From contig CAJOPD010000058.1 of the NCBI GenBank assembly GCA_905236685.1, forward strand, positions 1 through 44,978: a stretch of 44,978 nt of DNA, in the 5' to 3' direction. Source of the DNA: an uncultured Clostridia bacterium. Lineage in GTDB: Bacteria; Bacillota; Clostridia; UBA1381. The notes beneath the pieces are model-generated. The model saw only the letters and a list, made by a program, of their open reading frames with translations, made no database searches and was not told where the DNA came from. Shown piece after piece: positions 1 through 7,420 of this stretch. How positions within the stretch are numbered: the stretch's first letter is position 1; each line of letters starts with the position of its first letter. The position numbers were made by a program, and so were the translations under genes.

Positions 1-128
1 ATTATATGAACCTCGGTATGATAATGGTTGTGATTGGGTGAAATTATATGCTGCGAACTATAAAACCCATCTTGAAAATATACACTTTTTATGCCTGAGC
101 CTATTATTATATCCATTTGCTTGAACAT
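1..128 (-). CDS. AraC-family regulator, N-terminal fragment (cut by window edge)
   Basis: The first 42 codons of a minus-strand gene run off the left edge. The ATG at 128 has a GGAGG ribosome binding site seven bases upstream, so the start is well supported. The visible peptide carries NHNHYHTEVH, the H-x-H-x(3)-E-type signature of the cupin-like sugar-sensing domain that begins many AraC/XylS regulators. The DNA-binding HTH part lies outside the window. It diverges from the sialidase-like gene at 415, so control of that gene is a reasonable inference. A cupin enzyme cannot be excluded from the fragment alone. Confidence 0.65.
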   Translation of the reverse strand, partial: MFKQMDIIIGSGIKSVYFQDGFYSSQHIISPNHNHYHTEVHI

Positions 129-170
129 AACATTACCTCCAAAGACATTTCTGTTTTAAATTTGACTAAA

Positions 171-192
171 TGGTTAATTGTAGTATTAACCA
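171..192. promoter_or_regulatory. Perfect inverted repeat, candidate operator
   Basis: TGGTTAAT and ATTAACCA form perfect 8-base arms around a 6-base spacer. The repeat sits 43 bases upstream of the AraC-like start and about 220 bases upstream of the divergent sialidase-like gene. There is no U tract, so an operator is more likely than a terminator. The binding protein is unknown. Confidence 0.4.
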
Positions 193-306
193 ATATGGTA
201 TATAGTACTATGTGTATACGATAACACAAAATCCGACAATAATCAAGCACATATTTGTGTTTTTGCCCGTAAAATCTATGTTATTATAAATGTATAAAAA
301 GATATA

Positions 307-335
307 TACAAAATAATAAAAGTGTGTTGTATAAT
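307..335 (+). promoter_or_regulatory. Weak candidate promoter of the sialidase-like gene
   Basis: A perfect TATAAT lies at 330-335, but the hexamer 17 bases upstream (TACAAA) is a poor -35. Activator dependence would fit the neighbouring AraC-type regulator. The rest of 193-414 is AT-rich and holds no gene that I can see. Confidence 0.35.
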
Positions 336-414
336 ATCATATGTCTTTTTTGTTAATATTTAAAAGGCGCAGTAATTAAGAAGAATTTATTACACTGACA
401 GGGGGGAATATACA

Positions 415-1515
415 ATGAAAATTATTGATATCGGGGAAGTGAAAACAATAATGTCAAACCCGATGAGCAAGCACAATTATTTTGCATGGCCGACAGTAAC
501 AAGATTACAAAACGGAAAAATTGCAGTTGCCGCATCTGGCTTTCGGATTGCGCACATTTGTCCTTTTGGGAAAACAGTTATATCATACAGCGAGAATGAG
601 GGAGAAAGCTATACCCTGCCGGCGCCTGTTATTGATACTGTGCTTGATGACCGTGATGGCGGAATATTGGCATATGGCGACAAAAATGTCATTGTTACAT
701 CCTTTAACAACACAAGAAAATTTCAAAGATGGGCAATTAAAAATTTTACAATTAAAGACTTTGAAAGTAGCGATATGCAGGAATATCGCTATGAATATTT
801 GAATACGGTTACCGATGAAGAAGAGGACCTATATTGCGGTTCAAATTTTAGAATAAGCACCGATTGCGGAGTAACCTTCGGAAAATTATTCAAAAGTCCT
901 GTTTCATCACCACACGGTCCCACCGTACTTAACGACGGAAGCGTTTTGTGGGTAGGCACTGCATATACGAAGGAAAATAGGATAGATGCATATAAAATCA
1001 ATACCGACGGTACTTGCGAATATGTGGGTACTGTTCCGGCAATTATCGAAAACGGCGAAAAAATGTTATGTTATGAGCCCTATGCCGTATGTCTTGAAAA
1101 TAATAAAATAATTTGCCACATAAGAGTTGAGGGAACATCTGAGGTCAAAAAATTTACCATTTATCAATCCGAATCGGAAGATGGCGGAAAAACATGGACT
1201 GTTCCTCATAAAATACTTTCGGATAAAGGCGGGGCTCCATCACATATTTTAAAACATTCAAGCGGCGTTTTAATTGCGACATACAGTTACCGCGAAGTTC
1301 CCTGCGGGATAAAGGCTATGTTCAGTTATGATATGGGGGAAACATGGGACATAGGTTATGATGTGTATATTGACGGCGTGAACTCGGATTTAGGTTATCC
1401 GTCAAGCGTGGAATTGAAGGACGGAAGTATTGCAACAGTATTTTATTCACATTCAAAGGAGGACAAAAAGCCTGCCGTTATAATGCAGCAAAAGTGGAGA
1501 TTTGAAGAAGACTAA
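415..1515 (+). CDS. Sialidase-like BNR-repeat protein (cytoplasmic)
   Basis: The 366-residue protein has the layout of a six-bladed sialidase/BNR propeller. An early FRI motif (residues 43-45) resembles the F/YRIP motif holding the first catalytic arginine of sialidases. At least four Asp-box-like motifs follow (SENEGESY near 59, STDCGVTF near 148, SEDGGKTW near 257, SYDMGETW near 305). There is no signal peptide, so it would act on sugars already taken up. The ATG has a GGGGGG stretch about nine bases upstream. It diverges from an AraC-type gene and lies 3.9 kb from an amino-sugar catabolic module, which fits sialic acid or amino-sugar use. The substrate is not proven; many BNR proteins are not sialidases. 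Confidence 0.7.
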   Translation: MKIIDIGEVKTIMSNPMSKHNYFAWPTVTRLQNGKIAVAASGFRIAHICPFGKTVISYSENEGESYTLPAPVIDTVLDDRDGGILAYGDKNVIVTSFNNTRKFQRWAIKNFTIKDFESSDMQEYRYEYLNTVTDEEEDLYCGSNFRISTDCGVTFGKLFKSPVSSPHGPTVLNDGSVLWVGTAYTKENRIDAYKINTDGTCEYVGTVPAIIENGEKMLCYEPYAVCLENNKIICHIRVEGTSEVKKFTIYQSESEDGGKTWTVPHKILSDKGGAPSHILKHSSGVLIATYSYREVPCGIKAMFSYDMGETWDIGYDVYIDGVNSDLGYPSSVELKDGSIATVFYSHSKEDKKPAVIMQQKWRFEED

Positions 1516-1609
1516 GGGCAAGAAAATGCAGAAAACTCATTTGTATGGCTCCCAGAGTAAGTAAATCCGGGTTTTGTTTTTTCTGAATACGGATAGCAAA
1601 AAATGTTTA

Positions 1610-1638
1610 TTGACTTTTTTACGCAAACACTGTATTAT
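1610..1638 (+). promoter_or_regulatory. Promoter of the small zinc-ribbon membrane protein
   Basis: TTGACT-N17-TATTAT fits the vegetative sigma factor. It ends about 30 bases before the ATG at 1670, which supports that start over a longer reading frame that would begin upstream of the promoter. Confidence 0.7.
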
Positions 1639-1669
1639 ATATAAAGAATACTTCAAGGAGATTTACAAG

Positions 1670-2041
1670 ATGCAAAGCTTTGAGGAACTGAAACAGCAAA
1701 AGAACGATACTGACAATTTTTTGCTCCGTTTGGAAACAGTTTTGGGATATATATCCTCCGTTTCATTTTTGGCGCTCATCTTTGTTGCCTCGTATATTGA
1801 AATGCCCGTTTTTACGCGAATTATACTGATTGTTTTGGGGAGTGTTATTTTTACGGTAGGTATCTCAAATGCCATAAAAATTGAGCAAACCGTAGGATAC
1901 TATGAATGCGGAATATGCGGGCACAAATATGCCCCCACATATCGCAGTGTGCTTTTCGCAACGCATATAGGCAGAACGAGGTATTTAAAATGTCCGCATT
2001 GCGAAAAAAAGAGTTGGAATAAGAAGGTTTTGACAAAATAA
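1670..2041 (+). CDS. Small membrane protein with C-terminal zinc ribbon
   Basis: The protein has 123 residues from the ATG at 1670, which follows AAGGAG by nine bases. A polar N-terminus of about 25 residues precedes two hydrophobic segments (about 29-51 and 53-75). The soluble tail has two CxxC knuckles, CGIC and CPHC, about 30 residues apart, typical of a zinc ribbon. I do not recognise a named family, and the function is unknown. It has its own promoter and a terminator right after the stop, so it is monocistronic. Confidence 0.7.
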   Translation: MQSFEELKQQKNDTDNFLLRLETVLGYISSVSFLALIFVASYIEMPVFTRIILIVLGSVIFTVGISNAIKIEQTVGYYECGICGHKYAPTYRSVLFATHIGRTRYLKCPHCEKKSWNKKVLTK

Positions 2042-2044
2042 TTT

Positions 2045-2074
2045 AAAAGCGCCGCTATAATAGCTGCGCTTTTT
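2045..2074 (+). terminator. Terminator between converging genes
   Basis: AAAAGCGC pairs with GCGCTTTT, with a further four-base stem (GCTA/TAGC) after one mismatch, followed by TTTTT. It follows the zinc-ribbon gene and abuts the stop codon of the converging nucleotidyltransferase-like gene, so it probably works in both directions. Confidence 0.8.
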
Positions 2075-3244
2075 CTATAATCCTATACTTTTTTTAAATT
2101 CAGCCAAGTTTTTGGCATAAGAAACAGATATTCCTTCAATGTTTCTCGTTAACCCTGAAATTTTTTTACGCTCAAAAAACAAAATCCTGTTTGCTCTTAA
2201 AACCCAGTAAAACGGCAGTAAAATCGGGTATTTTGATAGCCTTGGATAAATCATACACATATTTAAATACGGCAAAAAGGTGTATTTTGTCAGCTTTTTA
2301 ATGACGCCGACTTTTTTGCTTGTATTCTCCTCCATATCCTCTGCCATTTCGGCTGCAAACGCCTGCTCTGCTTTGCCGAAAATGCCGCTTTCAAATATGT
2401 ATCTTGCCAAATTTTTTGTCTTTATATCGGCATCTTTTCCGTTAAACCAGTAATCTACAAGCTTTGCTACTTCCTTCTCAAAAATGTCCAGTCCGCAGTA
2501 TTTTAGTCTTTGGCTGAGTATTTTTCTGTCTAAAACCGTCCCGAATTTGTTTAGATAAACCCATATATCCAAAACCATTCTTATCCCGCAGCCCGAATAT
2601 TTCATATGCTTTGCCATATGCCCTATCATATGAAGATAAAAGTCCTCGGGCGACATAACATACTCATATGAGCCTTCTTTTTTCGGTACAATTCTTTCAA
2701 TTATTTCCTGACATTTTTCGTCCCAGGGGCATTTATTTGAAATCAGCTTTCTGTGAATTTCTATATGCACAAATTTGCCAAGACTGTATGCGTCGTCTTG
2801 CAGACGGTGGTCAAACCGCTCCACCGTAAAACCAAGTCCTGCCATAATATCACGGACTTTTTCGGTGTTCTCGTCATCAACAAATATATCCAAATCGCCT
2901 GATGAACGCATATACGGCTCAGGATACAGCGTTTTTAAATATGCACCCTTCATACAAACAAATCTGACCTTTTGCGCCTCAAAGCTTTCCTTGATTTTTT
3001 CAAGGTAATACTGCTGATTTGTCCCTTGTGCAAGCCAAAAATTAAAATCCTTATAAAGCTCGGCACTTTCAATGCCCTTTTCCTTAAAGACGGGATATAA
3101 AAGGCTTGAAAGCTTGTGCATTTTAATTATATCCGTCAGAATATCAAAGTCGATTTCATCGGATATTTCCGTAATATTTTTACCTAAAACCGCATCTTTA
3201 ACAATGCCAATAAGGCATTTTTCATAAAGCTCATAATCTAACAT
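2075..3244 (-). CDS. Nucleotidyltransferase-family protein (NTP_transf_5-like)
   Basis: The 389-residue protein matches the uncharacterised nucleotidyltransferase family often found near surface-polysaccharide or peptide-modification genes. The key motif is SSGDLDIFV (residues 114-122), the G-x-D-x-D metal-binding signature of polymerase-beta-type nucleotidyltransferases. It is preceded by the family's KGAYL and YPEPYMR segments. The C-terminal half is helical with no clear domain. It starts 50 bases after the NeuD-like gene and is probably co-transcribed with it, suggesting a joint role in modifying a sugar or cell-surface molecule. The substrate is unknown. Confidence 0.75.
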   Translation of the reverse strand: MLDYELYEKCLIGIVKDAVLGKNITEISDEIDFDILTDIIKMHKLSSLLYPVFKEKGIESAELYKDFNFWLAQGTNQQYYLEKIKESFEAQKVRFVCMKGAYLKTLYPEPYMRSSGDLDIFVDDENTEKVRDIMAGLGFTVERFDHRLQDDAYSLGKFVHIEIHRKLISNKCPWDEKCQEIIERIVPKKEGSYEYVMSPEDFYLHMIGHMAKHMKYSGCGIRMVLDIWVYLNKFGTVLDRKILSQRLKYCGLDIFEKEVAKLVDYWFNGKDADIKTKNLARYIFESGIFGKAEQAFAAEMAEDMEENTSKKVGVIKKLTKYTFLPYLNMCMIYPRLSKYPILLPFYWVLRANRILFFERKKISGLTRNIEGISVSYAKNLAEFKKSIGL

Positions 3245-3294
3245 ATGCCCATACTCCGTGCGGGGCGCTTAAAAGGTTTTTAAAGGAATTCTTT

Positions 3295-3903
3295 TCACTT
3301 TTCAAGCCTATGGACAGGAACACCGACATATGTCCCCGGTTCTTTAATATCCCTGTTTACAGCTCCGCCTGCTCCCACTATAACCTTTTCGCAAATATTG
3401 ATTTCACTTACTACCGATGTTCCTATGCCTATATGCGACAATTCGCCTATGCTTACTATTCCGCCAATAGCTACACGAGGCGATAAATGCACAAAATCTG
3501 CAACCTTGCAGTCGTGCTCCACAACCGCTCCGGAATTTATTATACAATGCTCCCCTATTTCTGACATTGAGTTAACAGTAACATTCGGCATAACACAAGT
3601 CCCCGCACCGACAGATGCCGTCCGTGATATAACCGCCGACGGATGAATGGCTGTATAGTAGTTTAAATGCGGGTATGTTTTTGCAATTCTTCTGCGTATT
3701 TCATTGTTTCCTATGCCAATTATAAACAGACTGTCTTTATAATTTTCTATTTCCGACATACTACCAAGGTACTTAAATCCGTTAATTTTTACATCTGCAC
3801 GGTCGTCAATAAAACCTGCAACCTCATCACCGCAAGCCAAAATAATGTCACTTATTACTCTGCCGTGACCTCCCGCCCCGATAATAATGACCTTCTTGTC
3901 CAT
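3295..3903 (-). CDS. NeuD/PglD-type sugar O-/N-acyltransferase
   Basis: The 202-residue protein has the two-part layout of this family. An N-terminal Rossmann-like domain with GAGGHG (residues 9-14) binds the sugar nucleotide. A left-handed parallel beta-helix of hexapeptide repeats from about residue 85 binds acetyl-CoA. The EHD motif (near 134) contains the usual catalytic histidine. Family members acetylate sialic acid or UDP-4-amino sugars. An AAAAGG ribosome binding site precedes the ATG. It is the first gene of a two-gene unit with the nucleotidyltransferase-like gene. The acceptor cannot be decided from the sequence. Confidence 0.85.
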   Translation of the reverse strand: MDKKVIIIGAGGHGRVISDIILACGDEVAGFIDDRADVKINGFKYLGSMSEIENYKDSLFIIGIGNNEIRRRIAKTYPHLNYYTAIHPSAVISRTASVGAGTCVMPNVTVNSMSEIGEHCIINSGAVVEHDCKVADFVHLSPRVAIGGIVSIGELSHIGIGTSVVSEINICEKVIVGAGGAVNRDIKEPGTYVGVPVHRLEK

Positions 3904-4010
3904 ACCGATTAACCTTTTAGCTTAAAAAAGCCGCCTCTCTCCTGTTTTTTCACCGGTGAAGTTGTTACAATGTTGTCAGCCTGCTCTTAATTCGGCAATA
4001 CCTATTTTTT

Positions 4011-4039
4011 ATTCTATATTTTTTTTGTTTTTTTGTCAA
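4011..4039 (-). promoter_or_regulatory. Promoter of the NeuD-like operon
   Basis: Read on the minus strand, TTGACA-N17-TAGAAT lies 108 bases upstream of the NeuD-like start. The long leader contains the palindrome CACCGGTG near 3949, of unknown meaning. I see no known riboswitch in it. Confidence 0.7.
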
Positions 4040-4102
4040 TGCTTTTGTATAAAAATATGTCGTTATTATAGTGATTTTAAGAGGAAAATTTTTACAGTCT
4101 GA

Positions 4103-4132
4103 TTGACTGCTTTGTAAAAATCGTGATATACT
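4103..4132 (+). promoter_or_regulatory. Promoter of the truncated MGMT-like gene
   Basis: TTGACT-N18-TATACT precedes the gene at 4205. An imperfect dyad (TTTTTACA near 4089 with TGTAAAAA at 4113-4120, and CAGTC/GACTG inside it) overlaps the -35 and could be an operator. Confidence 0.5.
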
Positions 4133-4204
4133 TTTATCAGGATAATATTAAAGATTGATGAGCATAATAATTACGCATAATTTATCAAAAATGAGGCGCT
4201 TGCT

Positions 4205-4450
4205 ATGAACACATTTGAAAAAATTTATGAGGTTGTAAAAGGTATCCCAAAAGGCAAAGTTGCAACCTATGGGCAAGTGGCAATTCTTACAGGAAATCCA
4301 CATTGGGCAAGGGTTGTGGGATACGCCCTTCATAATAATTCCGACCCGCCCACCATTCCTTGCCACAGGGTAGTAAATCGAGAAGGCATGGTCAATGTTA
4401 TAAATCACTTTTTGAGTATTTTTTGGGTGAAACTCCCGTCTTTTTTTTGA
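4205..4450 (+). pseudogene. 3'-truncated MGMT / alkyltransferase-like gene
   Basis: The first 62 residues follow the C-terminal domain of O6-methylguanine-DNA methyltransferase-type proteins: helix-turn-helix with GKVATYGQVA, then VGYALHNN and the active-site motif IPCHRVVNREG. After REG (about position 4387) the family normally continues with a glycine-rich segment and a further 30-40 residues. Here the frame runs into unrelated residues up to a stop at 4450, overlapping the 3' end of the converging AraC gene. The promoter and ribosome binding site remain intact. The gene therefore looks cut by a rearrangement at 4388-4400. A shortened protein might be made but would lack the domain's C-terminal part. 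Confidence 0.75.
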
Positions 4451-5216
4451 AAATTTTTGAAAAATAGATTTGGTTTGGAAATCCAACCATTTCGGCTATT
4501 TCGGAAACTGTGTGGTTTTGAGATAACAGCAGTTCCTTTGCTTTGGAAATTCTGATTTCGTTTATATATTCAAGAGGGGATTTTCCTATGGCTTCTTTAA
4601 ACACATGCGCAAACCTGCCGGGACTCAGTTTACATTGACGGGCACAGGCTTCGACCGATAATTTTTGCATATAGTTATCGTACATAAATTGGCATACTGC
4701 ACTCATTTGTGATTTTTTGTTCAAATAGGCATGATTGTCCGAATAAAAAAATCGTCTGCCTGCTAATGACAGTATTTCTATTATATATCCGGCACACAGT
4801 TCTTCTGAAAAGGGTTGATTTAAATTTGAATCCATTTCCATTTTTTCAAATAATGACAGAATCGTTTTGCTCGTTCCGATGTTAATTATACGCTTATCTT
4901 TGAAACCAATGTCATTTAAAATTTTTTCACAGCCGACACCTGTAAAATGAATATAGCAGGATATAGGCAAATCAGATTTATAAAACTGATATTTATGCTT
5001 CTCGTTTGGCTTAAAAAGAATCATATTTCCTGTTTTTGCAACTATTTTTTCCCCTAACAGCTCCGTGTGACAAGCTCCCTGATAAATATATAAAATATGG
5101 TAATCGGCTCGTCCGTTGGGGCGTTCCGTATAATAGTCTTTATCCCACAGCTTCTGTATGCCGCAGTGATTAAGATGTATGTATTCGTTTGAAACAAATT
5201 CGGATGAATTATTCAT
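4398..5216 (-). CDS. AraC-family transcriptional regulator of the amino-sugar module
   Basis: The 272-residue protein has an N-terminal cupin-like sensing domain (about 35-100) and a C-terminal double helix-turn-helix (about 170-270). The second HTH has the family signature with SEIAEMVGFPNQIYFSKIFKKKTG followed by SPKKY in place of the common TPxxYR. It is divergent from the nagB-like gene, with 160 bases between starts, and so very likely controls the module. GAGG precedes the ATG. Its 3' end lies at the break point of the truncated MGMT-like gene, consistent with having arrived together with the module. Confidence 0.9.
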   Translation of the reverse strand: MNNSSEFVSNEYIHLNHCGIQKLWDKDYYTERPNGRADYHILYIYQGACHTELLGEKIVAKTGNMILFKPNEKHKYQFYKSDLPISCYIHFTGVGCEKILNDIGFKDKRIINIGTSKTILSLFEKMEMDSNLNQPFSEELCAGYIIEILSLAGRRFFYSDNHAYLNKKSQMSAVCQFMYDNYMQKLSVEACARQCKLSPGRFAHVFKEAIGKSPLEYINEIRISKAKELLLSQNHTVSEIAEMVGFPNQIYFSKIFKKKTGVSPKKYSKSDL

Positions 5217-5246
5217 ATTTCTTACCTCGTAATAGTGTTCGTTATT

Positions 5247-5275
5247 ATTATAATATAATTACCTGAAAAAAACAA
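5247..5275 (-). promoter_or_regulatory. Promoter of the AraC-family gene
   Basis: On the minus strand TTGTTT-N17-TATAAT ends about 30 bases before the start codon. Confidence 0.6.
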
Positions 5276-5282
5276 GTTAAAT

Positions 5283-5312
5283 AGCAGAATAATGCAAAAA
5301 AACAGCATAATC
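5283..5312. promoter_or_regulatory. Candidate AraC half-sites
   Basis: Two similar elements, AGCAGAATAAT at 5283 and AGCATAATCCG at 5304, begin exactly 21 bases apart, the two-helical-turn spacing of direct repeats bound by AraC-type regulators. They sit between the divergent starts. The likely -10 of the nagB-like gene is TGATAAAAT near 5338-5346, with a poor -35, as expected for an activated promoter. Confidence 0.3.
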
Positions 5313-5376
5313 CGATATATATTTTTTTCTTTTAAAGTGATAAAATGTACCAAAAGTTTGAATGGAGGTTTAAAAT

Positions 5377-6225
5377 ATGGATATTAATAGAATCCCGGCG
5401 AATGAATTGGGAAAACACAGCGGAATAAAACTTGAACGATGCGAAACAGAACATGACTTGTACTGGAAGGTTGCTATTGAAGTCCTTGAAACCATAGCAG
5501 AAAACAACAAAAAAGGAGAGCCTACTGTTATGGTTGTACCCTACGGCCCGATTGGACCGTATTCCAGATTGGTTTACCTTATAAATAAATATAATGTAAG
5601 CCTTAAAAACTGTGTATTTATAAATATGGATGAGTATATGGAAAACGAAAAAGAATGTATTTGTGTAGATAGTCCGCTATCATTCAAGGGCGGTATGAAC
5701 AGAATATTCTATAATCGAATTAAAGACGAATTAAATGTTTTGCCCGAGAACAGATTGTTTCCTGACCCCAATAACACAAATCAAGTGATGGAAATAATAG
5801 AGAAGTACGGAAAACTTGATATGGCGTGGGGCGGAATAGGCATAAACGGACATTTCGCATTCAATGAACCCCCTGAATCAGATGAAATTTGTTCAAAGGA
5901 AGATTTCCTGAACAGACCTACACGCGTTCTCAAGGTTTCAAGGGAAACTATAACGGTTAATTCGTATGTGAACTGCGGCGGTGATCTTGATGCAATTCCC
6001 AAATACTGTATAACGGTTGGGATGAAAGAAATGTTTATGGCAAAAAAAGTCAGAATGTGTATGCCGAGAGCATGGAATGCGGGTGCTCTCAGGAAGGTTC
6101 TTCATGGCAAAATTACTCCAAAGGTACCATGCTCTTTGTTCCAAAATCATCCGGACGCAAAATTATTTGCTGCTGATGTTGCTCTTAATCCGCCTATCCC
6201 TGAGATTAAAATATATAACGAATAA
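5377..6225 (+). CDS. Diverged glucosamine-6-phosphate deaminase/isomerase-like protein (NagB family)
   Basis: The 282-residue protein keeps the NagB/SugarP-isomerase active-site elements: NMDEY with the catalytic aspartate (D85), GIGINGHFAFNEP with N157, H159 and E164, and the late LFQNHPDA segment. The asparagine at 157 also occurs in Bacillus-type NagB and is not a defect. The early phosphate-binding loop, usually G-x-x-T/S-GGTP, is replaced by VPYGPIGP (54-61), and the protein is longer than typical NagB (240-266). A related but different substrate is therefore possible. GGAGG precedes the ATG. Its stop overlaps the nagA start by one base (TAATG), so the two are translationally coupled. 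Confidence 0.75.
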   Translation: MDINRIPANELGKHSGIKLERCETEHDLYWKVAIEVLETIAENNKKGEPTVMVVPYGPIGPYSRLVYLINKYNVSLKNCVFINMDEYMENEKECICVDSPLSFKGGMNRIFYNRIKDELNVLPENRLFPDPNNTNQVMEIIEKYGKLDMAWGGIGINGHFAFNEPPESDEICSKEDFLNRPTRVLKVSRETITVNSYVNCGGDLDAIPKYCITVGMKEMFMAKKVRMCMPRAWNAGALRKVLHGKITPKVPCSLFQNHPDAKLFAADVALNPPIPEIKIYNE

Positions 6226-7406
6226 TGAATAATTTAAACATAATAAACGGAAATGTTGTTCTTGAGAACAGTGTGGAAAAAATCAATATAAAGATAATAA
6301 ACGGCAAGATAATTTTAGGCGATAACGCGAATGAAATATCTGAGGAAGCAGAAGTTATAGATGCGAAAGGTCTTTATGTATTGCCCGGATTTATTGATAT
6401 ACATATTCACGGCGGTGGCGGAAGCGATTTTATGGATCTGACGGAATACGCTTTTAAAAATATTATTTCGACGCACGCATATCACGGAACCACAGCGATA
6501 ATGCCCACCACCTTATCGGCGTCACCCGAGAGTATAGAAAGCTTCTTAAAATTGTATAAAATAATGAAGAATAAAGTGCTTGATGCCGATTTGTTGGGTG
6601 TGCATCTTGAAGGTCCTTTTTTGTCTCCTGATCAAACGGGGGCACAAAATAAGTCAATGCTGCTTTTGCCGACAGAAGACAATATAAGATTTCTGGAAAA
6701 ATACACGGATATAATAAAGCGTATTGATATAGCACCTGAACTTGAAGGTGCTATGAGTGCCGGAAAATTCTTTTCTGATAACGGCGCTGTCGTTTCAATA
6801 GGACATAGCGATGCATTGTTTGATGTCGTTGAAAAGTCGCTGAAATACGGGTTTTCACATGTGACACATTTGCACTGTGCTTCACCGTGGGCGCGGAAAA
6901 TTGATGAAAGGCTTCGTGCGGGCATACCTGAGGCAGCATATCTGTTTGATGATATGAGCTTTGAACTTATCGGTGACGGGTATCATATCGCTCCCCAGAC
7001 GATAGAAATGGCAGCAAGATTCAAACAGAACTGCAAAGTTTCTTTGGTTACAGATGCAATGCGGGCAGCAGGAACCGAGGTCAGCGAGAGTTACTTGGGG
7101 ACTGTTGCGCCTGAAAACAGAGTGATTATTGAGGGCGGAGTCGCAAAACTGCCTGACAGAAGTTGTTTTGCGGGGAGTATTGCAACTATGGACGATGTAT
7201 TCTTTAACGCATTAAAAAATACGAAATTGCCAATAACCAAGGTGTGTGAGCTTACTTCTACGGCAGCGGCGGTGCTGTTGGGTATTGATAAGGTTAAAGG
7301 AAGTATTGCATATGGGAAAGATGCAGATATTGTTATTGCGGATATTGAGAAAAATAAATTGAGATATGTTATATCAAATGGAAGGATAATAAGAAAAACT
7401 TTATGA
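6225..7406 (+). CDS. nagA: N-acetylglucosamine-6-phosphate deacetylase
   Basis: This 393-residue amidohydrolase removes acetate from GlcNAc-6-phosphate in the cytoplasm. Visible motifs are PGFIDIHIHG (H60, H62), HLEGPF (metal ligand E129), IGHSDA (H194), THLHCA (H215; commonly THLFNA, so slightly diverged), DGYH near 251 and LVTDAM with the catalytic D277. Length is normal for the family. It is the second gene of the module, coupled to the nagB-like gene, and its product would feed that enzyme if the substrate is the classical one. The THLHCASPW variant and the unusual partner leave room for a modified N-acetylated sugar. Confidence 0.88.
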   Translation: MNNLNIINGNVVLENSVEKINIKIINGKIILGDNANEISEEAEVIDAKGLYVLPGFIDIHIHGGGGSDFMDLTEYAFKNIISTHAYHGTTAIMPTTLSASPESIESFLKLYKIMKNKVLDADLLGVHLEGPFLSPDQTGAQNKSMLLLPTEDNIRFLEKYTDIIKRIDIAPELEGAMSAGKFFSDNGAVVSIGHSDALFDVVEKSLKYGFSHVTHLHCASPWARKIDERLRAGIPEAAYLFDDMSFELIGDGYHIAPQTIEMAARFKQNCKVSLVTDAMRAAGTEVSESYLGTVAPENRVIIEGGVAKLPDRSCFAGSIATMDDVFFNALKNTKLPITKVCELTSTAAAVLLGIDKVKGSIAYGKDADIVIADIEKNKLRYVISNGRIIRKTL

Positions 7407-7420
7407 TTTGAGGTGTAAAT

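Noticed and set aside
5845..5853. Loss of a catalytic aspartate in the NagB-like protein (asparagine at 157)
   Set aside because: Bacillus-type NagB has asparagine at the same place, so this is normal variation.
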